A DNA stretch of 64,000 bases from an uncultured Hymenobacter sp. (GTDB lineage Bacteria; Bacteroidota; Bacteroidia; Cytophagales; Hymenobacteraceae), in contig CAJYPK010000015.1 of NCBI GenBank assembly GCA_913776615.1, forward strand, positions 124,001-188,000, read 5' to 3'. The notes under the pieces were generated by a model, which saw nothing but the letters and a program-made list of their open reading frames with translations, was not told the origin of the DNA and ran no database searches. Position 1 is the stretch's first letter, and every line of letters starts with the position of its first letter. This document shows positions 1-7,969 of the stretch, in pieces. Position numbers and translations under genes: made by a program.

Positions 1-25
1 CCGGGACAGGCGGACCCACCAACGA

Positions 26-62
26 AAAACGTCAGGCAGTGCGGCGCACTACCTGACGTTTT
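26..62. terminator. Bidirectional hairpin terminator
   Basis: The arms at 26-42 and 46-62 pair over 17 positions with one G-T wobble around a 3-base loop. A-rich sequence lies on the left and T-rich sequence on the right, so it can act as an intrinsic terminator in either direction. It probably ends a gene that lies before the window. Confidence 0.75.
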
Positions 63-125
63 AGCGTTCGTTTTACCTTAATTTCTGGCTACTGCATTGA
101 AAATTTTCAAATGTGAGACGTGAAG

Positions 126-282
126 GCTGTTTAGGAAGGAAGTCAACTAAAAATGTCCGTCATGCTGAGCTTGCCGAAGCATCTTGGCAGGTTCGCTATT
201 CAGCCGTTCGACGAACCTGCCAAGATGCTTCGGCAAGCTCAGCATGACAATAGTTGGGTGGTCGTGTCACTTCCTAAACAGC
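126..282. repeat. Long nested palindromic repeat, family A
   Basis: The inner arms at 159-195 and 212-248 are perfect 37-base inverted repeats around a 16-base loop, containing the word CATGCTGAGCTTGCCGAAGC. An outer pair of 13-base arms lies at 126-138 and 270-282. A diverged relative is at 10805-10883. The stretch 1-354 has no convincing gene: it holds only the terminator at 26-62 and this element. It resembles a dispersed REP/MITE-like intergenic repeat; no transposase is visible. Confidence 0.85.
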
Positions 283-354
283 TTCGTGATCAGACATGAG
301 AATTGCCCTGATTGAGCTTTCTCGTGTCTAATCACCTCTCATGTCTGCAAGCCT

Positions 355-1317
355 CTAATACAGCACGTCCTCTACCGGCTGCACGGGTTTGGGCAGGTTG
401 GTTTCGTTCATCATCTGGCGCAGGTCGATTTCTATGCTGCGGCAGATGGCCGACATTGACACATCATTTTCAGAGTTTTCGAAAGGATTTTCGCTATTGT
501 GGCCCACTTTCTCGATGGTGTGAAATACCCAGCTCACCAGGGTGGCGAAGGGCACCATGAGCCACACGTGGTAGGGGCCGAGGGCCACGCGATGGTCAAA
601 CTCTTCGACCAGACCCAGCGGCAGGAGAAAGGCAAATACCATGACGAAAACGTAGCTGAAAAACGCGTATTGGCGCGGAAACGGCGTGTTTTTGATGCGC
701 TCGCAGGCCCCCTGGTGGTTGTTGAGCTCGCGAATGGTATCGGCCAGCGAGATTTCGCGGAACTCGGTAAGCAGGCCCTCGTTGCTGAGCTCGCCGAAGT
801 CGCGGCTCTGGCGGTTGAGCAGCTGGGCGGGGGGGTTGGCCAGCTGGCTCAGGGCGTGGTCGGCCGGGTCGAGCAGGAAGGGCACGACGTCAGTTTGCCA
901 GAGCTCGGCCGTCTGGCGGCGCAGGTGCAGGCGCAGGGCATTTACCCAGGCAATGTGCCGGTACACGAGGCGACGGCGCAGGTCCACTACTTTTTCTTCG
1001 GGATAGTAGTGGCCAGCGGCCGGCTCCACGAGGTACAGCACCCGCGAAGTCCAGGTGCGCGACGAGTTGACGACCGCCCCCCAGAGCTGACGCGCCTCCC
1101 AGAAGCGTGAATACGAGGCGTTGCTTTTGAAGCCGATGTAGAACGCCACCGCCGTTCCCAGCATGGCCACCGGCTGCCACGGAATATCGAGCCAGTGGAT
1201 GTCGAGTGGCCCGTAGAGCAGCCCCACGAAAGCATCGTACAGGGCGAATAGTAGCAGCGGTCGCCACCCGTATTTATCCCAGATGAAGGACAGCCGTAGG
1301 TTACGTTCAATGTGCAT
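355..1317 (-). CDS. Bestrophin-like family membrane protein
   Basis: About 320 residues. It resembles the prokaryotic bestrophin-like (UPF0187/YneE) ion channels, which form pentameric anion or cation channels in the inner membrane. The family pattern is visible: an N-terminal GWRPLL helix followed by hydrophobic segments, the FYIGFKSNASYSRFWEAR stretch after the second helix, and a later hydrophobic helix pair (about residues 205-255) ending in an acidic, Asn-rich ENPFENSENDV motif, which in bestrophins forms a calcium-clasp-like element. I chose the ATG at 1317 because MHIERN is a typical family start. A longer reading frame to 1407 adds 30 unlike residues. It is monocistronic and convergent with nothing nearby. 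The ion it conducts cannot be told from sequence. Confidence 0.85.
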   Translation of the reverse strand: MHIERNLRLSFIWDKYGWRPLLLFALYDAFVGLLYGPLDIHWLDIPWQPVAMLGTAVAFYIGFKSNASYSRFWEARQLWGAVVNSSRTWTSRVLYLVEPAAGHYYPEEKVVDLRRRLVYRHIAWVNALRLHLRRQTAELWQTDVVPFLLDPADHALSQLANPPAQLLNRQSRDFGELSNEGLLTEFREISLADTIRELNNHQGACERIKNTPFPRQYAFFSYVFVMVFAFLLPLGLVEEFDHRVALGPYHVWLMVPFATLVSWVFHTIEKVGHNSENPFENSENDVSMSAICRSIEIDLRQMMNETNLPKPVQPVEDVLY

Positions 1318-1489
1318 ATGATGAATTTTCGACAAATATCCTGCCGGCTGCGTTGAAACAACCAACCTAGCTTGTTCACTATACGATAAAAAGAACCACG
1401 CTGCCACCTGCTGGCAATGCTACAAGTGCCCCAGCCACCTCGGTGGCGGTTGTAGCTTCGCAGTCTGCTTACGCTAGTTGCTATCTTCT

Positions 1490-2335
1490 ATGAAATCGCA
1501 CGCCCTCGCGCTCCTGTTGCTGGCCGCTACGCCGGCCCTGGCTCAAAAGCCCGCCAAGCTCAAATACCCAGCCGACGACCCCAAGACGGTATACGACGCC
1601 GTGGAGCAGCCCGCCGTGCCCAAGGGCGGCCCGGCGGCCTACGCCGACTACCTGGCCAGCCACCAGAAATACCCCGTGGCCGCCATGCAGGCCAAGCAGG
1701 AAGGCACCGTACAAGTAACGTTCGTAGTGGAGCGCAGCGGTAGCGTGGGCGAGGTCGAAGTAAAGCAGCCGGTAGCCCCGCTGCTCGACGCTGAAGCAAT
1801 TCGCTTAGTGAAGGCCGGCCCCAAGTGGCTGCCCGCCCACAACCACGGCCAGCTGGTGCGCCAGCGCGTGACGCTGCCCATCAGCTTCGTGCTGGCCGAA
1901 GGCTCGGGCGAAACCGTGGAAGTGCCCGCCGCCGGCAGCACCAAACCCGGCAAGCCGCTGCCTCCCGGCGCGGTAGCCGCCGCGCCCGGTACTACCTCGG
2001 TGGTGGGCACTACGCCCACGGGCACCAACATCATCCGGCCCGAGAAGTCGGCCCAGCCGGTGGGCGGCACGGCCGCTTTCTTCGCCTGGATAGCTGCCAA
2101 TCAAAAATACCCCGACCTGGCCCGTAAGCGCCACATCCAGGGCAAAGTACCGGTGGAGTTTACCATCCAGCCCGACGGCTCGCTTACCGACGTGCGCGTG
2201 GTGCAAAAGCACGGCTCGGGGCTCGATGAGGAGGCCGTGCGCCTCATCAAGGCCGCGCCCAAGTGGGAGCCGGCCCTGTACCAGGGCAAGCCGATAAAGC
2301 AAAAGATGTCGTTGCCGGTTATCTTTCAGCTGTAG
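1490..2335 (+). CDS. Secreted protein with two TonB C-terminal domains
   Basis: About 281 residues. A signal peptide (MKSHALALLLLAATPALAQ) is followed by two TonB_C-like domains, at about residues 50-135 and 190-281. Each carries the YP..A....EG.V.V.FVV...G.V..V.V pattern and ends with a PI.F.L type strand. The usual TonB anchor helix and Pro-rich linker are absent, so this is probably not the energy-transducing TonB itself but one of the periplasmic TonB-domain proteins common in Bacteroidota. The linker between the domains is Pro/Gly/Thr rich. The ATG at 1490 is preferred over a TTG at 1478 because it puts the signal peptide at the N-terminus. A hairpin terminator follows at 2360-2385. Confidence 0.8.
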   Translation: MKSHALALLLLAATPALAQKPAKLKYPADDPKTVYDAVEQPAVPKGGPAAYADYLASHQKYPVAAMQAKQEGTVQVTFVVERSGSVGEVEVKQPVAPLLDAEAIRLVKAGPKWLPAHNHGQLVRQRVTLPISFVLAEGSGETVEVPAAGSTKPGKPLPPGAVAAAPGTTSVVGTTPTGTNIIRPEKSAQPVGGTAAFFAWIAANQKYPDLARKRHIQGKVPVEFTIQPDGSLTDVRVVQKHGSGLDEEAVRLIKAAPKWEPALYQGKPIKQKMSLPVIFQL

Positions 2336-2359
2336 GGCCGTGGGCGTGACTTTAGCGAG

Positions 2360-2385
2360 AAGCGCCGCCCGGTCCGGGCGCTTTT
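2360..2385 (+). terminator. Terminator after the TonB-domain gene
   Basis: The GC-rich stem AAGCGCC/GGCGCTT encloses a loop that can itself pair, and is followed by TTTT. It lies between the stop at 2335 and the ATG at 2396, leaving about 10 bases before the next start, so it could also affect expression of the next gene. Confidence 0.65.
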
Positions 2386-2395
2386 CCACTCCGCT

Positions 2396-3949
2396 ATGCT
2401 GCTCACGCTCTCTCCTACTCCCGTTCCCACGCTGGCCTCGGCCGGCTCACCCAACTTTATCTGGCTGCACCAGCGGCGCTACCTCGAAGGGGCGCAGGCC
2501 ATCGCGCAGGCTTTATTTGATGCCCTCGACGACGACCTGAACCCCTACGTACAGCTGCTGGGCCTGCCCCTCGACCCCGAGGCCGGCAAGCCCGTGTGCC
2601 AGGAGCCGGCCGCCAGTAGCCTGCCCGCCGAGGCCTTCGCGGGGCTGGTGGCCGAGGGCCTGAGTTGCCCGGCCACCGGCGTGCCGCCCGCCGCGCTACT
2701 GCCCGCCCTGGCCGACATGAGTCCCGCCTTCCTGCGTCAGCGCTACGAAAACCGCAGCATCCGGGCGCTGGTGCAGCGGACCCTGGACGAGCTGGACGAG
2801 GGCGAGCCGCACCAACATTTCGCCGGCTGGCCGGCCCGCATCGACGGCTACCTGGTGTTTACAGTGCTGCGGGTGCAGCGCAAGGCGCTGCGCTCCTACC
2901 CGTCTTTGCAGCCCAACCGCTTTTACATTGATGGTAAGCCGCTGGCTACCTCGCTGGTAGTGGGCGCCATGTACCGCTTCAACGAAGAGTGCTCGAAGTC
3001 GCTCAACGAGCCGGAGCCGGGCGCGGGCTTCCTGTTCCGCCCCCGCGAAACCGAGGAACTCCTGCGTGCCGCCGGCAAAAGCCTGCTCGACACCCCCGCC
3101 CACGCCCTGGGGGCCGACCCCAGCACGGCCCAGCTGTTTTTCACGCTCAACACCATCTCCAGCCTGCGCTACGAGGGGGCCGAGGGCATCGGGCGCATGC
3201 TGCTGGCCCGGCGCGGGCACCCCAACGTGGAGGAGGTCTTCGCCCTCACCTGCCCCACCGAGCTCAGCGATTACCGCGCCGTGCGTAAGCTGCTCGAAAT
3301 GACCAGCCACGACGTACACCTGCTGGCCGACGGCGAGAAGGTGTACGCCCTGGGCCGCCAGGTGGGGCACTACGACCATACCCGCGAAGATTTATTCGAC
3401 ATCCACTTCGTAACGCACTACGCCTGGGAATTCTCCCACGCCGGGCAGGTGCTGCTGCGCTCGCGCTACGGGCTGCCCACGCTGCCCCGCCCCCGCCTCA
3501 ACAAGCTGCGCTTCAAGCGCGACCTCAAGCGCACCTTCGACCTGCACCACACCGATAAAATTACCCACCTCTGGGAAGTGGTGCTCGAAGCCAGCAAGCA
3601 GCCCAAGGGGACGCTGCTCGTCATCACCACCGAGGCGCTGGCCGAGGCCGACCGCCTCAAGCTCCAGTGCACGCTCATTGAGCCGGTGCCGCTCACGCCG
3701 CTTATCACCCAGCTCATCACTAGCATCGACGGCGCGGTGCTGCTCGACCCCGAGGGCTACTGCTACTCCATCGGCGTTATTCTCGACGGCAAGGCCAGCG
3801 GCCACGGCACCAGCACCCGCGGTGCCCGCTACAACTCGGCGGTGCGCTACGTCGAAAGCTCGCCCTACCCCTGCCTCGTGGTAGTAGTGAGCGAAGACGG
3901 CATGGTGGACGTGCTCACGAAGGAAAATCTGGCTGAGAGTCGGCAGTAA
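2396..3949 (+). CDS. Probable DisA_N/DAC-domain nucleotide cyclase-like protein
   Basis: 517 residues with no signal peptide or membrane helix. The C-terminal 140 residues resemble the DisA_N (diadenylate cyclase) domain: GTLLVI.., then D445-G446-A447 with DPEGYCYSIGVILDG, then G471-T-S-T-R-G-A-R-Y-N-S-A. In classical cyclases these positions are DGA and GTRHR(A/T)A. The N-terminal ~370 residues resemble no common sensor I can name with certainty; they may be the DACNV-type sensor proposed for DAC-linked nucleotide systems. If active, it would make c-di-AMP or a related nucleotide in the cytoplasm. The altered RHR motif (RGAR) leaves activity open. Its 3' end runs into a perfect hairpin shared with the convergent DUF4442 gene. 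Confidence 0.65.
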   Translation: MLLTLSPTPVPTLASAGSPNFIWLHQRRYLEGAQAIAQALFDALDDDLNPYVQLLGLPLDPEAGKPVCQEPAASSLPAEAFAGLVAEGLSCPATGVPPAALLPALADMSPAFLRQRYENRSIRALVQRTLDELDEGEPHQHFAGWPARIDGYLVFTVLRVQRKALRSYPSLQPNRFYIDGKPLATSLVVGAMYRFNEECSKSLNEPEPGAGFLFRPRETEELLRAAGKSLLDTPAHALGADPSTAQLFFTLNTISSLRYEGAEGIGRMLLARRGHPNVEEVFALTCPTELSDYRAVRKLLEMTSHDVHLLADGEKVYALGRQVGHYDHTREDLFDIHFVTHYAWEFSHAGQVLLRSRYGLPTLPRPRLNKLRFKRDLKRTFDLHHTDKITHLWEVVLEASKQPKGTLLVITTEALAEADRLKLQCTLIEPVPLTPLITQLITSIDGAVLLDPEGYCYSIGVILDGKASGHGTSTRGARYNSAVRYVESSPYPCLVVVVSEDGMVDVLTKENLAESRQ

Positions 3950-3956
3950 ATCCCAC

Positions 3957-3982
3957 TAGCGCGAAGCTCCGGCTTCGCGCTA
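3957..3982. terminator. Convergent bidirectional terminator
   Basis: A perfect 11-base stem (TAGCGCGAAGC / GCTTCGCGCTA) with loop TCCG, followed by TTTCTTC on the plus strand. It starts 8 bases after the plus-strand stop at 3949, and its right arm contains the stop codon of the minus-strand DUF4442 gene. Confidence 0.75.
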
Positions 3983-4471
3983 TTTCTTCGCCCGAAACGA
4001 CCACGTTACCCGAAACACCGCTACCACATCGCCGGCCTCATCTACCCCGGTGCTAATACACTCCACCGTGCGGCCTTCGCCGGTGGCGCGGCTGTCGGCC
4101 ACGGCCTGGGCGATGGCTGCGCCATCGGGACAAGTGAAAGCGATGCGACCCACGGCTTTTTTACGAAACTCGGCCGTGAGGCCCACCACCAGCATCGACA
4201 CCGGCCCGCCGCCCTGCACGTGCATCATGGCCTGAATGCCGCTGGCCAGCTCGGCCGCCATCGCCAGGCAGGCAAAGTAGATGCTGCGAAACGGGTTTTG
4301 GGTGAGGTACTTGTAGCGGATGGTAACCGTAGCCGCCGCTGGCGTGAGCGCCGTGAGGCGCAGGCCAGCCAGCCAGGCCATCGGCAGCTTGCGTAACATA
4401 AAAAGCCGGAGCTTGGCCGGGCTCAGCACTTGCCGCCGAAAAGCCTGGGCGGCGGGAGTATCAGCAACCAT
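3980..4471 (-). CDS. DUF4442 hotdog-fold protein (thioesterase-like)
   Basis: 163 residues from the ATG at 4471. The N-terminus (MVADTPAAQAFRRQVLSPAKLRLFMLRKLPMAWLAGLRL), the N-P-F-R-S-I-Y-F-A segment and the AMAAELASGIQAM helix match the DUF4442 family of hotdog-fold proteins, related to acyl-CoA thioesterases such as PaaI. The substrate is unknown. Its stop lies in a hairpin shared with the convergent DAC-domain gene. A longer reading to 4510 is possible but adds a hydrophobic, Pro-rich lead not typical of the family. Confidence 0.75.
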   Translation of the reverse strand: MVADTPAAQAFRRQVLSPAKLRLFMLRKLPMAWLAGLRLTALTPAAATVTIRYKYLTQNPFRSIYFACLAMAAELASGIQAMMHVQGGGPVSMLVVGLTAEFRKKAVGRIAFTCPDGAAIAQAVADSRATGEGRTVECISTGVDEAGDVVAVFRVTWSFRAKK

Positions 4472-4550
4472 CGGGAGAGTAATTACGGGTGGGAAAAACG
4501 CAATATCCAACCTTAAACGGCCACCACTGCGAAACCCTGCGCGAAATACC

Positions 4551-5039
4551 CTACCGGGGCTTCACTACCAACTCCCGATACCCAAACGCAGGATCAACTT
4601 CCCGCACGAAGCGCAATGCCGGCAGCGCCCCCAGTACAATCTCGGCGGTGGTGTAAATCCGACAGCCATCGAGCAGATGCCCGCCCAGCGTCCGGCCGGT
4701 GCTGTCGGCTACGGCCAGGTGCAGGTGCCCGCCGCCCGTCGCCGAGAGCGTCCCCACGAGCGACACTATCTCGAAGTGCCCGTGGTAGTGGGTGGCAGCT
4801 TCCTGATTAGCCAGGCGCAAGCTTACGTCGGTGAGGCTACCCACGCAGGTGAGCACGGCACCGGCCTCCAGGTGGTGCGCCGCCACGAAAGCCGTGAGCT
4901 GCTGGCGCAAATCGTCGCCGGGCCGGAGGCGCAGCGCGTAGGCGGTGAGAGATGAGGAAGGTGCCATACGAGCCGGGGTTTGAGCCCGGACGGGACCAGC
5001 CAGCGCCAGCAGCCCGCACAGGAGAATAGGTTTTAACAC
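4551..5039 (-). CDS. Exported PPC/DUF296-domain protein
   Basis: About 162 residues. A signal peptide (LKPILLCGLLALAGPVRAQ) precedes a PPC (DUF296) domain, seen in L-R-P-G-D-D-L...AGAVLTCVGSLTDVSLRL...GHFEIVSLVGTLS..GGHLHLAVAD..GRTLGGHL. Family members are usually cytoplasmic and trimeric, and the domain occurs in AT-hook proteins of plants, so an exported copy is unusual. The GTG at 5039 gives the cleanest signal peptide. A TTG further up would lie inside the terminator hairpin at 5052-5080. An ATG at 4967 would give a cytoplasmic version and is the main alternative. The function of bacterial PPC proteins is not established. Confidence 0.7.
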   Translation of the reverse strand: MLKPILLCGLLALAGPVRAQTPARMAPSSSLTAYALRLRPGDDLRQQLTAFVAAHHLEAGAVLTCVGSLTDVSLRLANQEAATHYHGHFEIVSLVGTLSATGGGHLHLAVADSTGRTLGGHLLDGCRIYTTAEIVLGALPALRFVREVDPAFGYRELVVKPR

Positions 5040-5040
5040 C

Positions 5041-5080
5041 TTGCAAAAGAACGCCCGGCCACGCAATACGCAGCCGGGCG
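5041..5080 (-). terminator. Terminator after the DUF4097-like gene
   Basis: On the minus strand the stem CGCCCGGC/GCCGGGCG (5073-5080 with 5052-5059) is followed by TTCTTTTGC. It separates the sigma-controlled operon from the PPC-domain gene downstream. Confidence 0.7.
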
Positions 5081-5105
5081 GTTTAGGCTCGCGGAAGCCC
5101 GCCTT

Positions 5106-6314
5106 TTATTTACTGAAGCGCACCGTGCCGTAGCGCACCTTGATGTTGACGTTGCCCGCGCCACGGGCCGGCACTCGGCCGCCGTACACGCCCATCACGT
5201 CGGCGATGCCATCGGCCTTGCCGCCTTCGGAAAGCACGCGCACCTGCTTTTTATCGACCAGCAGCTGGCCCTGCTCGGTACTCACGTCGAAGCGGAAGCT
5301 GGGCGTGGCCTCGGCAAAGCCCAGCCGGATGGTGCTGTAGCCACCGTCCAGGGTAATCTGGCGGAAATTGGCTCCCATGTCGCGCACTTCGAAATCGGGG
5401 CAGTAGCGCACCGTCATGTTGAGGCCCTCGCTGAGCTTGCCCACGCTGAAGTGCGAGTAGCCCGACGAGCCGCGCAGCGTACGCACCGTACCCAGCGCCA
5501 CCCCGCCGTACTTGCTGTTGACGGTGAGGTCGTGCACCGTGCCCATGTCGATGTCGGAGTAGTTGGTTCGCAGCTCAATCTGCTCACCAGCGTCGAGGCG
5601 CAGGCGGGCGTATTCGGCTTCGAGGCTGGCCTGCTTGGCGAAGGCCAGGGTGGCGTCACCGTTGGCGATGTGGACCACGTTGCCGGTACCGTTGAGGCGG
5701 CCGGTGCGCAACGCGCCGTAATTAACCGAGAGCTGCGTCGGTCCTTGCCAGTCATTGGCCACAGCCACGTCGGCAAACGAAGTAGTGAGCCGCAGGGCCG
5801 TGGTGCCGGGCAGCCACACCGTGTAATTGACTTCGTAGCGGCAGCCCCCGCCGCTGCACCGGCCCTTCAGCGCTGGCCCAAACTGCGAGCTTACGCTTAC
5901 CCCGCCCGTACGGGCATCGTAGTCGAGCCACTGCACGCCCAGGCCATCGAGCAGTTGGGTAGCCCCGGCGGCGGTTTCGGCGCGGGCAATAAGCTCGGCC
6001 TCCACTTTCATCTCGGGCTTATCCCAGGTGCTGACGCGCACGTGGCCGTAACGGGTATCGAGCGCGAATACCTGGCCCGTTTTCGCTACCCGGAAGCTGC
6101 GGCTCAGGTGCCGCCGCTGCTCGATGGGCGGCGTATTTTCCTGCTGAACAACCTGAGGTTGCCCCTGGGCAGGACCATCCTGGCCGCCAGTGGCCACCGG
6201 GGCTACGTAGGTGCATTCTGGGCTGCGCTCGGGCAAGGCCTGGGCCAGCGCCCGCTGGCCGGCACTGGCTAGCAACAGTAGCCCGGCTAGTAGCTGCGTA
6301 CGGCTAGTGGCCAT
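5106..6314 (-). CDS. Exported DUF4097-like beta-helix protein
   Basis: About 402 residues, with a signal peptide (MATSRTQLLAGLLLLASAGQRALAQ). After a Gln/Pro-rich linker, the mature part consists of short beta-strand repeats (for example LSVNYGALRTGRL, LRTNYSDIDMGTVHDLTVNSKYGGVALGTV) of the kind seen in DUF4097 putative adhesins, which are predicted beta-solenoids. A Cys pair in GRCSGGGCRY may form a disulfide. The ATG at 6314 overlaps the upstream gene by 11 bases, so it is translationally coupled to the anti-sigma-like gene. This suggests a periplasmic or surface protein made under the ECF sigma factor encoded two genes upstream. Its ligand is unknown. Confidence 0.75.
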   Translation of the reverse strand: MATSRTQLLAGLLLLASAGQRALAQALPERSPECTYVAPVATGGQDGPAQGQPQVVQQENTPPIEQRRHLSRSFRVAKTGQVFALDTRYGHVRVSTWDKPEMKVEAELIARAETAAGATQLLDGLGVQWLDYDARTGGVSVSSQFGPALKGRCSGGGCRYEVNYTVWLPGTTALRLTTSFADVAVANDWQGPTQLSVNYGALRTGRLNGTGNVVHIANGDATLAFAKQASLEAEYARLRLDAGEQIELRTNYSDIDMGTVHDLTVNSKYGGVALGTVRTLRGSSGYSHFSVGKLSEGLNMTVRYCPDFEVRDMGANFRQITLDGGYSTIRLGFAEATPSFRFDVSTEQGQLLVDKKQVRVLSEGGKADGIADVMGVYGGRVPARGAGNVNIKVRYGTVRFSK

Positions 6315-7101
6315 TGCGGCGGAATGTATTATCAGCCAGGCTGCGGCTGTCGGCCAGCGCATATTCGCTAGCGGCCGTAGTACCCGCCAGGTCTTCGTGG
6401 TCGTCGCCGTGCTGCTGGAGCTGGCGGTCGAGAATATCGAGGCGGATTTGCAGATTGCGGTTCATGGCCGTCAGGACTACCTCGGGCTGGGGGTGGCGGG
6501 GTAGCTCGCGCTTGAGCTGCTGGTAGCTCGAATCGAGGCCCGCCAGCTCCCGGGTGCATTCGGCCGTGGCCTCGGGTGCCAGCTGGCTGAGTTGGCTTTT
6601 GCGATCAGTGAGCTGGGCGATGTAATAGCGCTCCATGCCGTGCACGGCGGTATCGAGGCGGGCGTCAACGTCGGCCCCACCCTGGCTGGCCGCCAGCACG
6701 TTAGATTCGGGGCCGAGATAAAGAGCCGCGTCGGTAGTCGAAGTCGTTACTTCGGTGGTCTGGCTGGCCAGGTCGGGCGCGTGCTGGCTTTTCCAGGCTT
6801 CGCCCAGGCCGGCGGCCACTACCAGGGCCAGCAGGGCGGCGGCGATGCCGTAGCGCTGCCAGCGCTCATTCTTCTGCACGCGCAGCTGCGGCGTGGCGGG
6901 TGGGGCCGGGGCGGGCGCTGCGGGCGCAGGCGCGGCCGGCGTAGTTACGATAGTCATGCGGGGCAACTCGGCCGAAGCACTGTCGCCGTGTAGCTGCTTT
7001 TCGATGGCGGCCCACAGCTCGGGCCGGGGCTCGTGCAGGTCGAAGTCGGCCCGGTGTCGCTCCGCGTAATTTTCTAGTGAATGACGGTTAATAGGCTCCA
7101 T
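6304..7101 (-). CDS. Membrane anti-sigma-like protein
   Basis: 265 residues from the ATG at 7101. A cytoplasmic N-terminus of about 75 residues contains NYAERHRADFDLHEPRPELWAAIEKQL, a pattern common in Bacteroidota proteins encoded beside ECF sigma factors. An Ala/Pro-rich linker follows, then one membrane helix (YGIAAALLALVVAAGLG, about residues 83-99) and a periplasmic, Gln/Leu-rich domain likely to form coiled helices. No zinc-binding HxxxCxxC is present. It lies 126 bases downstream of the sigma gene and overlaps the next gene. An anti-sigma role is inferred from context and topology; no direct family match was recognised. Confidence 0.65.
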   Translation of the reverse strand: MEPINRHSLENYAERHRADFDLHEPRPELWAAIEKQLHGDSASAELPRMTIVTTPAAPAPAAPAPAPPATPQLRVQKNERWQRYGIAAALLALVVAAGLGEAWKSQHAPDLASQTTEVTTSTTDAALYLGPESNVLAASQGGADVDARLDTAVHGMERYYIAQLTDRKSQLSQLAPEATAECTRELAGLDSSYQQLKRELPRHPQPEVVLTAMNRNLQIRLDILDRQLQQHGDDHEDLAGTTAASEYALADSRSLADNTFRRNGH

Positions 7102-7227
7102 AACAAATAGGGGTTTCCGCGGGAGCGGAGTAAGACTTTCGGGTGGGGCTAGTACGCAGGTACTGGTACCAAGGCTGCCCGCCGACATAAAAAAATTGCA
7201 GCCCTTCGGTGATTGAATACCTACTAA

Positions 7228-7803
7228 CTAACTCAGGCCGCGCTGCATAGCCAATTCGCGCAAGCGGGTGCGCGCCCGGCTGTACTGCGACTTGGAAGTA
7301 GACTCGGTAATGCCCAGAATGCCGGCTATCTCCAGGTGGTCGTAGCCTTCGAGCAGGTACAGCGACAGCACCACGCGGTAGCCGTCGGGCAGCTCCTGAA
7401 TGCAGCGGCGCAGCACGTCGGCGCGGTACTGCTGCTCGTCGGCCTCGTCGCCGGGGTGCGGTAGGCTGGCCTCGGCCGGGGCCGCGTCGTGGTGAAAGTC
7501 TTCGAGCGGTACCAGTTGCAAGCGCCGCTGGCGCAGGCAGTTGATGCTTTTATTGACAACGATACGCTTGAGCCAGGCCCCGAACGACGAGTCGCCCTTA
7601 TAGCCGCTCAACTCGCGGAACGCGCTCAAAAATGATTCTTGCAACACGTCCTCGGCCTCGGCATAATCGCCCGTAATGCGCAGCGCCGCGTTGAACATGG
7701 CCTTGGAATAGCGCCGGTAAAGCTCGGCCTGGGCCTGCCGGTCGTTGAGGCGGCACCGCTCTACCAGCGGGGCATTAATGTCGATATACGCAACGGCTTC
7801 CAT
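7228..7803 (-). CDS. ECF RNA polymerase sigma factor
   Basis: 191 residues. Sigma region 2 spans about residues 15-85 (DRQAQAELYRRYSKAMFNAALRITGDYAEAEDVLQESFLSAF), followed by an acidic linker. Region 4 spans about residues 130-185 (LPDGYRVVLSLYLLEGYDHLEIAGILGITESTSKSQYSRARTRLR). The ATG at 7803 is 9 residues before region 2 and has a plausible promoter 26 bases upstream. It is the first gene of an operon with an anti-sigma-like membrane protein and a DUF4097-like exported protein, a common Bacteroidota arrangement for envelope responses. Its target promoters are unknown. Confidence 0.9.
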   Translation of the reverse strand: MEAVAYIDINAPLVERCRLNDRQAQAELYRRYSKAMFNAALRITGDYAEAEDVLQESFLSAFRELSGYKGDSSFGAWLKRIVVNKSINCLRQRRLQLVPLEDFHHDAAPAEASLPHPGDEADEQQYRADVLRRCIQELPDGYRVVLSLYLLEGYDHLEIAGILGITESTSKSQYSRARTRLRELAMQRGLS

Positions 7804-7828
7804 AGGCAAACGCAGGTGGGGAGAGGCG

Positions 7829-7860
7829 CAAAGGTCGGGAACGCTTCGACCTATAGGCAA
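7829..7860 (-). promoter_or_regulatory. Possible promoter of the ECF sigma operon
   Basis: The minus strand reads TTG, 21 bases, then GACCTTTG. The second box differs by one base from the Bacteroidota -7 consensus TAnnTTTG. The implied leader is about 20 bases. Confidence 0.45.
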
Positions 7861-7933
7861 CAGACAATGGCGCGGGCCGTTGGGTTGCACCGGCCGCACC
7901 TCTCTCACGCTGTTTCGCTGGCTGCGCCGAAGC

Positions 7934-7960
7934 CCCGGGCGCAGGTAGCCCGCGCCCGGG
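7934..7960 (-). terminator. GC-rich hairpin after the glycosidase gene
   Basis: A perfect 9-base stem CCCGGGCGC/GCGCCCGGG with a 9-base loop, 10 bases after the stop at 7970. No U-tract follows, so it may be a transcript-end stabiliser and not a true intrinsic terminator. Confidence 0.5.
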
Positions 7961-7969
7961 ACATTAGCC

